64,000 nt of DNA from UBA7672 sp030824255. Its GTDB lineage: Bacteria; Pseudomonadota; Alphaproteobacteria; Caulobacterales; Hyphomonadaceae. The position numbers and the translations under genes are program-made. Where the stretch lies: positions 1,302,001 to 1,366,000 of the forward strand of contig OW818686.1 of assembly GCA_942493305.1 (NCBI GenBank), in the 5' to 3' direction. The notes beneath the pieces were generated by a model that saw only the letters and a list, made by a program, of their open reading frames with translations, did not search any database and was not told the origin of the DNA. This document shows positions 32,258 to 41,033 of the stretch, piece by piece; the stretch's first letter is position 1, and every line of letters starts with the position of its first letter.

Positions 32258-33328
32258 ATGTCGCGTATGTTCGTCATGGTCGCCCGCATGAAGCGGATGT
32301 CGCTTGCCCTGTTGTCGCTGACGCTGGCTGCCTGCGGGCAGGCGGCGGGGGTGAGGGATGGGGTGATCCTGGGCGAGGATCCCGCGCCGAAGCTGTCTGA
32401 CTACGGGCTGTTCAAGGATGTGTCCGGACGGGAGCTGGCGGAGGGCGTGGCGCCGTATGACCTGGTGAATGCGCTGTTCTCCGACCATGCGGGCAAGCAT
32501 CGCGCGGTCTATGTGCCGAAGGGCAAGGCTGCGGCCTATACGACGGACGGCGTGCTGGGCTTTCCGGTGGGGACGGTGCTGATCAAGACGTTCGCGTTCG
32601 CGCCCGACATGCGGGAGCCGGCGAAGGATGAGCGCTACATCGAGACGCGGCTGCTGATCCACAAGGCGGAGGGGTGGGTCGCCTATCCCTATGTGTGGAA
32701 CGCCGAAGAGACCGAGGCGGTCTACGCGCCGGTGGGCGCAAAGGTGAAGGTCGAGACGATCTCGCCGGAGGGTGAGGCGCTGGCGATCAATTATGCCGTG
32801 CCGAACCGCAACCAGTGCAAGCTGTGCCACTCCAAGGACGATGAGCTGGTTCCGATCGGGCCGAGCGCGCGCAATCTCAATCATGTCGGGCCGCTGGGCG
32901 TGGCGCAGCTTGAGGACTGGGCGGCGCGGGGCATTCTGAGCGGGCTTCCGGCGGAGGCGCCGATGGCGGTGGCGGCCTATGGCGACGGGCCGATCGAGGA
33001 CCGGGCGCGGGCGTGGCTGGACATCAACTGCGCGCATTGCCATCGCGCGGGTGGGGGGGCGTCGAATTCGGGGCTGTTCCTGGCCTGGAACGAGACCAAC
33101 CGCACGGGCTGGGGTGTGCACAAGCGGCCGACGGCGGCGGGGCGGGGATCTGGCGACAACCTGTTCGTGATCGAGCCGGGCAGGCCGGAGCAGTCGATCC
33201 TGCTGCATCGCATGGAGTCGGTGGAGCCGGGCGTGATGATGCCGGAACTGGGGAGAACGGTGGTGGACGGGAAATCGCTGGCGCTGATCCGCGACTGGAT
33301 CGCCAGCATGCCGGAGCAGGCGGAATAG
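32258..33328 (+). CDS. SO2930/HNE_0200-family diheme c-type cytochrome lipoprotein
   Basis: The ~350-residue protein has a lipoprotein signal (LALLSLTLAACG) and two haem attachment motifs far apart, CKLCH near residue 188 and CAHCH near residue 261, with a C-terminal region containing MMPELGRTVVD that may supply an axial Met. The remaining N-terminal domain is family-specific. It partners the beta-helix lipoprotein 23 bases upstream. Start choice is uncertain: ATGs at 32258, 32267 and 32288 all precede the signal segment. The electron donor or acceptor is unknown. Confidence 0.87.
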   Translation: MSRMFVMVARMKRMSLALLSLTLAACGQAAGVRDGVILGEDPAPKLSDYGLFKDVSGRELAEGVAPYDLVNALFSDHAGKHRAVYVPKGKAAAYTTDGVLGFPVGTVLIKTFAFAPDMREPAKDERYIETRLLIHKAEGWVAYPYVWNAEETEAVYAPVGAKVKVETISPEGEALAINYAVPNRNQCKLCHSKDDELVPIGPSARNLNHVGPLGVAQLEDWAARGILSGLPAEAPMAVAAYGDGPIEDRARAWLDINCAHCHRAGGGASNSGLFLAWNETNRTGWGVHKRPTAAGRGSGDNLFVIEPGRPEQSILLHRMESVEPGVMMPELGRTVVDGKSLALIRDWIASMPEQAE

Positions 33329-33455
33329 GTCGGGGACCGCCGCAAAGGTTTCATCGAACCGAAGTTTACGCGTCAGATGTCTGTCACCGATTCAGGCGAC
33401 ACCCTCGCACGCAGCCGCAAAGAGCTGCGTCGATAATCTGATACGGGACCTCCTC

Positions 33456-33803
33456 ATGATCGCCATCAAGGGACTTGCTCTCGCTGCTGTCGCCGGGGTG
33501 AGCGCGATCGCGCTCGCGCCGCGTTCCGCTGCCGGGCCTGACGTGGAGCAATTCACAATCGCCTTCACGTATGACGCCGAAAAGCCTGCGCTCGACAATT
33601 ATCTTGGCTTCGTGCGCGAGGCTGAGCGCGCGTGTGCAGCTGGCGGCTCGCGCGGGCTGGACATCCGCAAGCACGAACAGGCTTGCGTTGAAGATCTGAT
33701 TGCCCGTCTGGTCGAGAAAATGGGTCGCACGGATCTTGCGGCCGTGCACCAAAAACGGATTGGCGGCCACGCTGACTCCTCCCGCGCGTACGCCGCGCGC
33801 TGA
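33456..33803 (+). CDS. UrcA-like small secreted protein
   Basis: The 115-residue product has a signal peptide (IKGLALAAVAGVSAIALAP) and a mature domain with the UrcA-type layout: an early beta strand (FTIAFTYDAEKPALDNYLGF), a helix with EAERACAAG, then EQACVEDLIARLVEKMG with the second cysteine, and a short Ala/His-containing tail. The two Cys residues probably pair. Function of this family is unknown. A strong terminator follows. Confidence 0.65.
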   Translation: MIAIKGLALAAVAGVSAIALAPRSAAGPDVEQFTIAFTYDAEKPALDNYLGFVREAERACAAGGSRGLDIRKHEQACVEDLIARLVEKMGRTDLAAVHQKRIGGHADSSRAYAAR

Positions 33804-33823
33804 GGACCACGACGGCGCTGAAC

Positions 33824-33857
33824 GCGGGCGGGGGCCTCGTCCCCGCCCGCGCCATTT
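33824..33857 (+). terminator. Terminator after the UrcA-like gene
   Basis: GCGGGCGGGG (33824-33833) pairs perfectly with CCCCGCCCGC (33841-33850) around a 7-base loop, then GCCATTTTC. It separates two convergent genes and may act on both. Confidence 0.75.
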
Positions 33858-35516
33858 TCAGGGATCAGGTTGAGGCGGAGGGCTGAAGACGAGCCCGGTC
33901 AGCCACGCGACGACGAGCGTGAAGACAATGGCGGCCGCGGCGGCGGCGAGCAGCCAGTTGCGCGTGAGTTTCAGCCTGTCGAGCAGGAAGGCGAGACGCG
34001 GGGCGCCATCGGGGCGGAGGCGCTTCTGCAGCTTCTGGGCGACGAAAATGTGGGCGGCTATGGCCGCCGCGAACGCAACCAGCATGACGCCGAGCATCGC
34101 CATTGTCCGCGCGCCACCATCGAGATTGCGCGTGAGAATGCCGATGGGGAGTTGGAGCAGCGGCAGCGCCAGCACGACGAGGGCGGGACGGCGCAGCATG
34201 TCCGCCCAGTAGATATGGGATAGGGCGCGGCGTGTGATGGGAGCTGCGCGCTTTACGTAGTCGGTGGAGACGATGCCGCTGTAGCGACGCTCGATACCGT
34301 CGAGGTCGCCGCCGGCGGCATTCTCGGCAATGGCGGCGTTGACCGGAGAGGCCAGGACATCGGCAAGCGCCCGGTCCGCTTCCTCGGAGGCGCGGGGCGG
34401 ACGTTGGCGCTTTTCCGGGAGGGCGGCGGCGAGCCGGCTGATATCCGCATCCAGCAGCAGGCCGCCGATGTTCCCGTAGTCGTGGACGAGCTGGCGCGGT
34501 CCGTAGCCGCGCAGGACGATGCGGTGCCCGCCGACCTTCACCGTGGCGGTCGTGACAGGAATGCAGGCGAGCGTGTCGCGTGTCAGGGATGTAGCTGTTG
34601 TCTCTGTCGTGACGCGGCTATCTTCGCAGAGATCGATTATCTGCTCGGCGGTCTTGAGCGTGGCAAGGCGCGCGGTGATGCCGGGGTCGGCGAGGCCGGG
34701 GCGCAGGACAAGTGTTTCGCTGACGGCGCCAATGACGCGCGTGACGTGATGACGTTTGCCTTGGCCTTCGCACGCATCACACGTCTGTGTGCCGGCGCCC
34801 TGGCATTGGGGACACGCGACCTTCTTCTGTCCGTGGCAGGCCGGGCAGACAATGCTGCCGCGGCCATGACATGAGCCGCAGGTGTTGGCGCCCCTGCCGC
34901 CGCAGCCGGTGCAGCTGATCCTCTCCTGTTCGCCGTCCTGCCGATCGCGCAGCTGGTAGCCGAGGCCATAACAGCGCTGGCAGCGGACGCTGCCACTGGT
35001 CTCACAGGTCTTGCACGGCGTGCCGCCGCGCGCATCGCATTGCTTGCAGGCCACGACCCCGGAACTGCTGCACGTAGCGCAGGGACGTTTTCCCTCGCCA
35101 TGGCAGGCCGGGCAGATCTCGATATGGCCGACGGAGGGAGATGCGGTGAAGACATCGCGGATGGCGGGCCGCGCGAGCGGAGTATTTCCATGAGCGGCGG
35201 CCCATTCGGCCAGGCGCGAGCCGATGGCAGAGCGGGCGGCGGCGAGTTGGGCTGCCACTTCGCGCTGGGCGGCGTTAGCATCCGGCGCTTCAATCGTCCC
35301 GGCGGGAACGCCGCCGACGCCGCCGGACGATACGGTATCGAACGAGACCTTGTAGGCCTGACGGATGGCGACGGTGACCGTCTCGTGATGGCTGTCTTCC
35401 ATCTGGATGTGGCTGCGGTCGAGGCGCACGAGCGGGCCCACGAAATCGCCGATACGCGCAAGGAGGCGGACGCCGGGGTCGGTCCCTGTGCCTCCGCTGC
35501 TGGCGTCTGAAGCCAC
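33858..35516 (-). CDS. Membrane protein with ten DnaJ-type CxxC zinc motifs
   Basis: In this 552-residue protein, residues 135-252 hold ten CxxC motifs in tandem (for example CPACHGEG, CATCSSSG, CTGCGGRG, CGSCHGRG, CPQCQGAG), far more than the four of the DnaJ cysteine-rich domain, and enough for about five zinc sites. There is no J domain. A 90-residue N-terminal domain with beta character (ETVTVAIRQAYKVSFDTVSS) precedes it, and the C-terminal third has about three transmembrane helices (near 441-457, 470-490, 520-545), ending in a Pro-rich tail. A membrane-bound chaperone- or thiol-related function is a guess. It is divergent from the sensor kinase gene at 35695. Confidence 0.85.
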   Translation of the reverse strand: MASDASSGGTGTDPGVRLLARIGDFVGPLVRLDRSHIQMEDSHHETVTVAIRQAYKVSFDTVSSGGVGGVPAGTIEAPDANAAQREVAAQLAAARSAIGSRLAEWAAAHGNTPLARPAIRDVFTASPSVGHIEICPACHGEGKRPCATCSSSGVVACKQCDARGGTPCKTCETSGSVRCQRCYGLGYQLRDRQDGEQERISCTGCGGRGANTCGSCHGRGSIVCPACHGQKKVACPQCQGAGTQTCDACEGQGKRHHVTRVIGAVSETLVLRPGLADPGITARLATLKTAEQIIDLCEDSRVTTETTATSLTRDTLACIPVTTATVKVGGHRIVLRGYGPRQLVHDYGNIGGLLLDADISRLAAALPEKRQRPPRASEEADRALADVLASPVNAAIAENAAGGDLDGIERRYSGIVSTDYVKRAAPITRRALSHIYWADMLRRPALVVLALPLLQLPIGILTRNLDGGARTMAMLGVMLVAFAAAIAAHIFVAQKLQKRLRPDGAPRLAFLLDRLKLTRNWLLAAAAAAIVFTLVVAWLTGLVFSPPPQPDP

Positions 35517-35694
35517 GTTAACCCTCGCCTGTCCGTATCTTCATGCGGGTAGCATTCGCGGAGCCATGGTCAAGCGAATGCAGAAACATGCAAAAGCCTG
35601 CGCGCGCGAAGTTGGGATCGCGCGTGTGCTTGCCGTGGGTGAGATCGGCATAGATGGTAGGTGGGACAGATATGCCCAATATGGCGGAGGGCCG

Positions 35695-37227
35695 GTGGAC
35701 TTTCCTTTCAGACAGTCTGGCCAGAGACCTGGCGGCATCCGCGCAACGATTGCGCTGCTGGTGCTGATTCCGGTGCTGGTGCCGCTGTTTGCGGCCTTGC
35801 TGCTGTGGCTCGGGGAGCGGGACGCCAACAGCATGGCCAATGAGCGGGTCATGGGCGCTGCCCGCGTGGCGGCGGCCAATGTGCGCCTGCTTGTGGAATC
35901 GACGCAGGAGCGTCTGTCGCGCATCGACGATGCGCTCGAGCGCGACCCAATGCGCTTCCGGGCGCCGTCGTCATCCATGACGCAGGGCTTCATCGCCCTC
36001 TACGATGCCGAAGGTTTCATGATCGACCGGGAGGGGCAGCGCGAGGCGCCGGTCGGCGATAATGCCGAGTTCAAGGCGCTGGCTGGCGGCAAGGAATGGG
36101 TGACTACGCCTTTGCTGGGGACGCAGACCTCGTTGCGCTTTTTCGGCATCGCCAAGCGACTGGAACGCAACGGCGCATTTGCGGGCGTGCTCGCGGGCTA
36201 CATCCCCGGCGACACGCTGGCGCAGACCTGGAATGAGGTGTCGCTGGGCGTCCAGTCAACCATCGGCATCATCCGTGAAGATGGCTGGCTGGTGACGCGC
36301 TATCCGATGCCGCCCGAGGCCGTCGACCTGAAGGGGTCGCATCTGTTCGATGCGCTGAAGGATGCTCCGGAGGGAACATACGTCAATCCGTCCTCACCCG
36401 TGGATCAGGTGTCCCGCCGCGTTGGCTATGTCTCGATACCGGATATCGGGCTGATCGTGACGGCGAGCATGTCGCGCACCTCGACGACTGACGCATTTCT
36501 TGCGCGTGTCGGGCAGGTGTCGATGGTGGTGGCGCCGATCTTCATTGCGATGGTGTTCCTCTGCGGCTGGGCGATCATCCTGCTCATGCGGCATGAGCGG
36601 AACAGCATCGAGCTGGAGAAGGCGCTGGCGCGCAACCAGATGCTGTTCAAGGAAATCCACCACCGGGTGAAGAACAACCTCCATCAGGTTTCCTCGCTGA
36701 TCCGCCTGCAGCAGGCGCCGGCGGCAATGAAGGAAGACCTGACGCGCCGCATCACGGCCATGTCCGCCGTGCATCAGCACATCTATGAGAGCGACCAGTT
36801 CGGCGTGATCGATGCAGAGGTCTATCTCGAACGCGTGCTGAAGGGCCTGCGCGATTCAGCGCCGCCGGGCGTCAAGCTGGAATGGTCGCTGGCGCCGCTG
36901 CAGCTGTCGCCGGACCAGGCAATGCCGCTCGGCATGGTGGTCAACGAGATCGTGCTGAATGCGTTCAAGCACGGCTTCCCCGAAGGACGCGCAGGCCTTG
37001 TCGTCATCAAGCTGGAGCGTCCGCTGGAAGGCAATGAAGCTGTGCTGTCCGTCACGGACAATGGCGTTGGCATGAGCGAGACGCCAGCGGGCGGGGTGGG
37101 GCTCGGGACCCGGCTTATCACGGGCCTTGCGCAGCAACTGGGCGGTCGGACAAAGACAACACGCGAGAATGGCGTGCGCGTCGAGCTTCGCTTCCCGGTG
37201 GACACGGGTTCAGGGCAGGCGACGTAA
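35695..37227 (+). CDS. Membrane sensor histidine kinase (HisKA_2 type)
   Basis: The ~510-residue kinase has a first transmembrane helix (IALLVLIPVLVPLFAALLLW), a periplasmic Cache-like sensor of about 230 residues, a second helix (VAPIFIAMVFLCGWAIILLM), a HisKA_2 dimerisation domain with the phospho-acceptor motif KEIHHRVKNNLHQVSSLIRL, and a HATPase_c domain (MVVNEIVLNAFKHGF, VTDNGVGM). HisKA_2 kinases of this group often act in the alphaproteobacterial general stress response. The GTG at 35695 has GGAGG 4-5 bases upstream; an ATG at 35566 with a weaker GGAG would add 43 residues. No response regulator is adjacent. Confidence 0.87.
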   Translation: MDFPFRQSGQRPGGIRATIALLVLIPVLVPLFAALLLWLGERDANSMANERVMGAARVAAANVRLLVESTQERLSRIDDALERDPMRFRAPSSSMTQGFIALYDAEGFMIDREGQREAPVGDNAEFKALAGGKEWVTTPLLGTQTSLRFFGIAKRLERNGAFAGVLAGYIPGDTLAQTWNEVSLGVQSTIGIIREDGWLVTRYPMPPEAVDLKGSHLFDALKDAPEGTYVNPSSPVDQVSRRVGYVSIPDIGLIVTASMSRTSTTDAFLARVGQVSMVVAPIFIAMVFLCGWAIILLMRHERNSIELEKALARNQMLFKEIHHRVKNNLHQVSSLIRLQQAPAAMKEDLTRRITAMSAVHQHIYESDQFGVIDAEVYLERVLKGLRDSAPPGVKLEWSLAPLQLSPDQAMPLGMVVNEIVLNAFKHGFPEGRAGLVVIKLERPLEGNEAVLSVTDNGVGMSETPAGGVGLGTRLITGLAQQLGGRTKTTRENGVRVELRFPVDTGSGQAT

Positions 37228-37232
37228 GCGTC

Positions 37233-38282
37233 TCAGGCCTGCAGGGCGGGCAGGCCGTACTGCTTGCGCAGGTCGGCGAGCAGCAGTGTCGGGCGCGTCT
37301 GGCCGGTGGGCAGGTAGATCCACGGATAGCGGCTGATATGGGGACCGATCTGTTCGAGGTGTGCGCGTGCGCGGTCCTCAATGTGGAAGAGATGCATCAG
37401 GAAGGCGAGATGATTGTGGGCGAACGCGAATTCCGCGCCGCTGATCGACGCGCGCTGGAGCGCTGACCAGAACATGTCGTCGAGCTTCGTGAGGTGGCGG
37501 CGGAAGCCGTCGTCCGACATCAGGTCGATCATCGTGCTGCGTTCGGGCGTCGCGGGCGGGCAGGCCATGGCGTAGCGCCATTCCTCGATATGGGCGCGGG
37601 CGGGAATGGCGAACCAGGCGGCATTCGGCGGGCTGCTGGCCCATTCATTGGCCACGCGCCACATGCGGTCAGCCGGGCGGCGGGGTGTGGGCGTGAAGCC
37701 GAGGAGATGGTTCAGCGCGATATAGATGTTGTCTTCGCCCGATGCCTGCGCGCGTCCGACAAGATTGTTGATGTGCGCCTCGTCGCCATTGAGGGCGACT
37801 TCGTAGCGGATCTGCAGCGCGAGGTTGGTGCTGTCGCCGGGGTTGCGGCCGCCGGCTTCGCGCAGGCGAGCGGCGGCGGCGCGCATGTCGTCCATCATGC
37901 GCTTGCCGTCGGCCTTGTAGGCGGCGAGGGCCGAGCCTGCACCCTTCACCTTCATGCCGTGCATCAGCTGCATCCCGCCGGTGATGGTGAGGAGGGCGCT
38001 GTCGGCGTCATCGGGAATGTCGGGCGGACCGTTGAAGGCGATTTCGCCCGCGCTTTCGATCATGTGGTAGCGGTCGCTGGGCGTCATGCCCCAGTAGAGT
38101 TTCGTCAGGGCCGACCAGTTCTGGTCGCGCATGAGGTCGAGCGCCTCGCGCACCTCGGGCTGGCCTTCCGCCACATCGAAAGCGGGATCCTTGCGCTCGG
38201 CGATGACGCCATGGCGATTGCGCCACATGCGCCAGAGGCCGAACAGCATCAAGGCCGCGAAGAATCCATAGACGAAGGTCAT
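37233..38282 (-). CDS. Hypothetical protein with N-terminal membrane anchor
   Basis: The 349-residue protein has one N-terminal hydrophobic helix (TFVYGFFAALMLFGLWRMW) followed by an all-helical soluble region with TPR-like features (DQNWSALTKLYWGMTPSDRY) and many Trp/Tyr residues. No family was recognised. The start at MTFVYGFF is chosen because the membrane helix begins there; the upstream in-frame stretch looks like non-coding sequence. It converges on the sensor kinase gene with a 5-base gap. Confidence 0.65.
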   Translation of the reverse strand: MTFVYGFFAALMLFGLWRMWRNRHGVIAERKDPAFDVAEGQPEVREALDLMRDQNWSALTKLYWGMTPSDRYHMIESAGEIAFNGPPDIPDDADSALLTITGGMQLMHGMKVKGAGSALAAYKADGKRMMDDMRAAAARLREAGGRNPGDSTNLALQIRYEVALNGDEAHINNLVGRAQASGEDNIYIALNHLLGFTPTPRRPADRMWRVANEWASSPPNAAWFAIPARAHIEEWRYAMACPPATPERSTMIDLMSDDGFRRHLTKLDDMFWSALQRASISGAEFAFAHNHLAFLMHLFHIEDRARAHLEQIGPHISRYPWIYLPTGQTRPTLLLADLRKQYGLPALQA

Positions 38283-38330
38283 GAGAGGCAACGTAGCAAG
38301 CCGCGCCTGCGCGATCCAGACCGCGCGAAA

Positions 38331-38360
38331 GCAAACGGCCGCCCGGTGAGGGGCGGCCGC
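38331..38360 (-). terminator. Terminator of pnp
   Basis: CGGCCGCCC (38336-38344) pairs with GGGCGGCCG (38351-38359) around a 6-base loop; read on the minus strand it is followed by TTTGCTTTC. It begins about 30 bases past the pnp stop codon. Confidence 0.75.
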
Positions 38361-38387
38361 TGCATTCAACACACGAGAGAGCGGGAG

Positions 38388-40658
38388 TTATTCCGCGTCT
38401 TCACGGGGCTTGTCGCCGCCTTCGCTGCGTTCGCGGCGCGGGCCGCGATCGCCGCCACGGCCACCGCCGCGACCGCCACGATCGCCGTCACGACGCGGAC
38501 GATCGCCGCGCGGCGGACGATCGCCTTGCGGGCCATCATCCGTGACGCCTTCGATGGCTTCGCCGGTTTCCTGGTTCACGGCTTTCATCGAGAGACGAAC
38601 CTTGCCGCGATCGTCGAAGCCGAGGAGTTTCACTTTGACAGTGTCGCCCTCTTTCACGACGGCCGAGGGGGACTCAACACGCTCGGCGGCGAGCTGCGAG
38701 ACATGCACAAGGCCGTCCTTCGCGCCGAAGAAGTTCACGAACGCGCCGAACTCCATGACCTTCACGACCTTGCCTTCGTAGATCGCGCCGATTTCCGGGT
38801 CAGCCGTCAGGCCGTGGATCCACTTCTGGGCAGCTTCGAGCGACTCTTTCTCGACAGCGGCGATCTTGACCGTGCCGTCGTCCTCGACATTGATCTTCGC
38901 GCCCGTCTTTTCGACGATCTCGCGGATGACCTTGCCGCCTGTGCCGATGACGTCACGGATCTTGTCGACCGGGATCTTCATCGAGATCATCTTCGGAGCG
39001 TTCTCGGAGACTTCGGTGCGCGCACCGTCCATCGCCTTGTTCATCTCGTTGAGGATGTGGAGGCGGCCGCCATTCGCCTGGGCGAGGGCCGTCTTCATGA
39101 TGTCGAACGTGACGCTATCGATCTTTAGGTCCATCTGGAGCGAGGTGACGCCCACTTCCGTGCCGGCGACCTTGAAGTCCATGTCGCCGAGGTGATCTTC
39201 ATCACCCAGGATGTCGGAGAGGATGGCGATGCCATCGGCTTCCTTGATGAGGCCCATGGCGATGCCCGACACCGGACGGGTGATCGGAACGCCGGCGTCC
39301 ATCATGGCGAGGGACGAGCCGCACACGGTGGCCATCGAGGAGGAGCCGTTCGACTCCGTGATCTCGGACACGATGCGGAGCGTGTAGGGGAAGTCGTCGC
39401 CTTTCGGGAGGACAGCTTTCACCGCGCGCCAGGCCAGCTTGCCGTGGCCGATTTCGCGACGGCCCGGGGAGCCGCCACGGCCGGTTTCACCGACGGAGTA
39501 GGGAGGGAAGTTGTAGTGAAGGAGGAATTTCTCCTTCTTCGTGCCTTCGAGGCCGTCGATGTACTGCTCGTCTTCAGCGGTGCCGAGCGTGGCGACGCAG
39601 AGGGCCTGCGTTTCGCCGCGCGTGAACAGCGCCGAGCCGTGCGTGCGCGGCAGGACGGACACGTGGGACTCGATCGCGCGGATGTCGTCGGTCTTGCGGC
39701 CGTCGATGCGCACGCCGGTGCGGATGATGTCGCCGCGAACGACCTTGGCTTCGGCTTCCTTGAACTGTTCCTTGAAGACCAGTGCGTCAGCGCCGTTCGG
39801 GTTGGCTTCCGACTTCACGAGCGAGGCCTTGGCCTTCTCGCGCGCGGCGTTCACCGCGTCGTGGCGCTCGCCCTTGTCCTTGATCTTGTAGGCGGCGGAG
39901 AGATCCGCGCCAGCAATGTCCTGGATCGACTTGAGGAGGGCGGAGTGATCCGGGCTCTCGAATTCGAAGGGCTCCTTGGCGGCTTTTTCGGCGAGCTGGA
40001 TGATCGCCTCGATGACAGCCTGGAAGCTCTCATGGCCGGCTTTCACGGCGCCGAGCATGACGTCTTCCGAAAGCTCCTTGGCTTCGGATTCGACCATCAT
40101 CACGCCTTCGGTCGTGCCGGCGACGACGAGATCGAGCTGGAAGCCTTCCATCTGCTCGGCCGTCGGGTTGATGATGTAGGCGCCGTCCTTGTAGCCGACG
40201 CGGGCTGCCGCGATCGGGCCAGCGAATGGTGCGCCGGAGATGACGAGGGCTGCGGAGGCAGCGACCATGCCGACGATATCCGGATCGTTTTCCTGGTCGT
40301 AGGACAGCACGGTGACGGTGACCTGGACTTCGTTCTTGAAGCCGTCAGCGAACAGCGGGCGGATCGGACGGTCGATCAGGCGGGAGGTCAGCGTGTCTTT
40401 TTCGGTGGGACGGCCTTCGCGCTTGAAGAAGCCGCCGGGAATGCGGCCGGCAGCGTAGTAGCGCTCCTGATAGTTCACGGTGAGGGGGAAGAAGTCTTGG
40501 CCCTCTTTGGCTTTGCGCGCATAGACGACGGCGGCAAGAACGCTTGTCTCGCCATAGGTCGCCAGCACAGCGCCGTCAGCCTGGCGCGCGATGCGGCCGG
40601 TTTCCAGCGTGAGCGGACGGCCCGCCCAGTCGATCGTTACGCGTTTGATGTCAAACAT
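38388..40658 (-). CDS. pnp: Polyribonucleotide nucleotidyltransferase (PNPase)
   Basis: The 756-residue phosphorolytic 3'-5' exoribonuclease, part of RNA turnover and possibly of the degradosome, has two RNase PH-like domains (FFKREGRPTEKDTLTSRLID near residue 78; FPPYSVGETGRGGSPGRREI in the second), a KH domain (VDKIRDVIGTGGKVIREIVE) and an S1 domain (VVKVMEFGAFVNFFGAKDGL). The last ~50 residues form an Arg/Gly/Asp-rich tail with RGGRGGGRGGDRG, longer than in enterobacterial PNPase, and it lacks the GWW end that in Caulobacter docks PNPase to RNase E. rpsO lies upstream as in most bacteria. Confidence 0.97.
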   Translation of the reverse strand: MFDIKRVTIDWAGRPLTLETGRIARQADGAVLATYGETSVLAAVVYARKAKEGQDFFPLTVNYQERYYAAGRIPGGFFKREGRPTEKDTLTSRLIDRPIRPLFADGFKNEVQVTVTVLSYDQENDPDIVGMVAASAALVISGAPFAGPIAAARVGYKDGAYIINPTAEQMEGFQLDLVVAGTTEGVMMVESEAKELSEDVMLGAVKAGHESFQAVIEAIIQLAEKAAKEPFEFESPDHSALLKSIQDIAGADLSAAYKIKDKGERHDAVNAAREKAKASLVKSEANPNGADALVFKEQFKEAEAKVVRGDIIRTGVRIDGRKTDDIRAIESHVSVLPRTHGSALFTRGETQALCVATLGTAEDEQYIDGLEGTKKEKFLLHYNFPPYSVGETGRGGSPGRREIGHGKLAWRAVKAVLPKGDDFPYTLRIVSEITESNGSSSMATVCGSSLAMMDAGVPITRPVSGIAMGLIKEADGIAILSDILGDEDHLGDMDFKVAGTEVGVTSLQMDLKIDSVTFDIMKTALAQANGGRLHILNEMNKAMDGARTEVSENAPKMISMKIPVDKIRDVIGTGGKVIREIVEKTGAKINVEDDGTVKIAAVEKESLEAAQKWIHGLTADPEIGAIYEGKVVKVMEFGAFVNFFGAKDGLVHVSQLAAERVESPSAVVKEGDTVKVKLLGFDDRGKVRLSMKAVNQETGEAIEGVTDDGPQGDRPPRGDRPRRDGDRGGRGGGRGGDRGPRRERSEGGDKPREDAE

Positions 40659-40680
40659 CTCAGATATCTCTTTCTCATAC

Positions 40681-40710
40681 GAAAACCGCCGGCCCCGGTG
40701 GGCCGGCGGG
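40681..40710 (-). terminator. rpsO-pnp intergenic terminator/attenuator
   Basis: CCGCCGGCC (40686-40694) pairs with GGCCGGCGG (40701-40709) around CCGGTG; on the minus strand it ends in TTTTC. It lies between the rpsO stop and the pnp start, where partial readthrough is known in E. coli. Confidence 0.8.
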
Positions 40711-40726
40711 TATTTTGGGCCCCGCG

Positions 40727-40996
40727 CTAGCGGCGGAGCTCCAGCTCCTTGATGATGGCCTGGTAGCGGGCCTCGTCCCTCGACTTCAGATAGTCGAGCA
40801 ACCGGCGGCGCTGCGAGACCATCTTGAGAAGGCCGCGGCGCGAGTGGTTGTCTTTCTTATGCTCTTTGAAGTGCCCGGTGAGGTAGTTGATCCGGTGGGT
40901 GAGGATCGCGACCTGGACTTCGGGGGAGCCCGTATCACCTTCGGTGCGGGCAAATTGCTTGATCAGGGAGGCTTTCGCCTCCGGCGTGATCGACAT
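40727..40996 (-). CDS. rpsO: 30S ribosomal protein S15
   Basis: The 89-residue product matches the usual S15 length exactly. MSITPEAKASLIKQFARTEG at the start and LTHRINYLTGHFKEHKKDN, HSRRGLLKMVSQRRRLLDYL in the body are classic S15 sequence binding 16S rRNA helices 20-22. The start at 40996 is fixed by family alignment. It is followed by a terminator hairpin and pnp, preceded by truB 37 bases upstream. Confidence 0.99.
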   Translation of the reverse strand: MSITPEAKASLIKQFARTEGDTGSPEVQVAILTHRINYLTGHFKEHKKDNHSRRGLLKMVSQRRRLLDYLKSRDEARYQAIIKELELRR

Positions 40997-41033
40997 CGGG
41001 TTGCTCCTGAATTCTAGCCGGATTTCCGGCTGA

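Noticed and set aside
39192..40730. 512-codon plus-strand frame opposite pnp
   Set aside because: Pure shadow of the highly conserved pnp gene.
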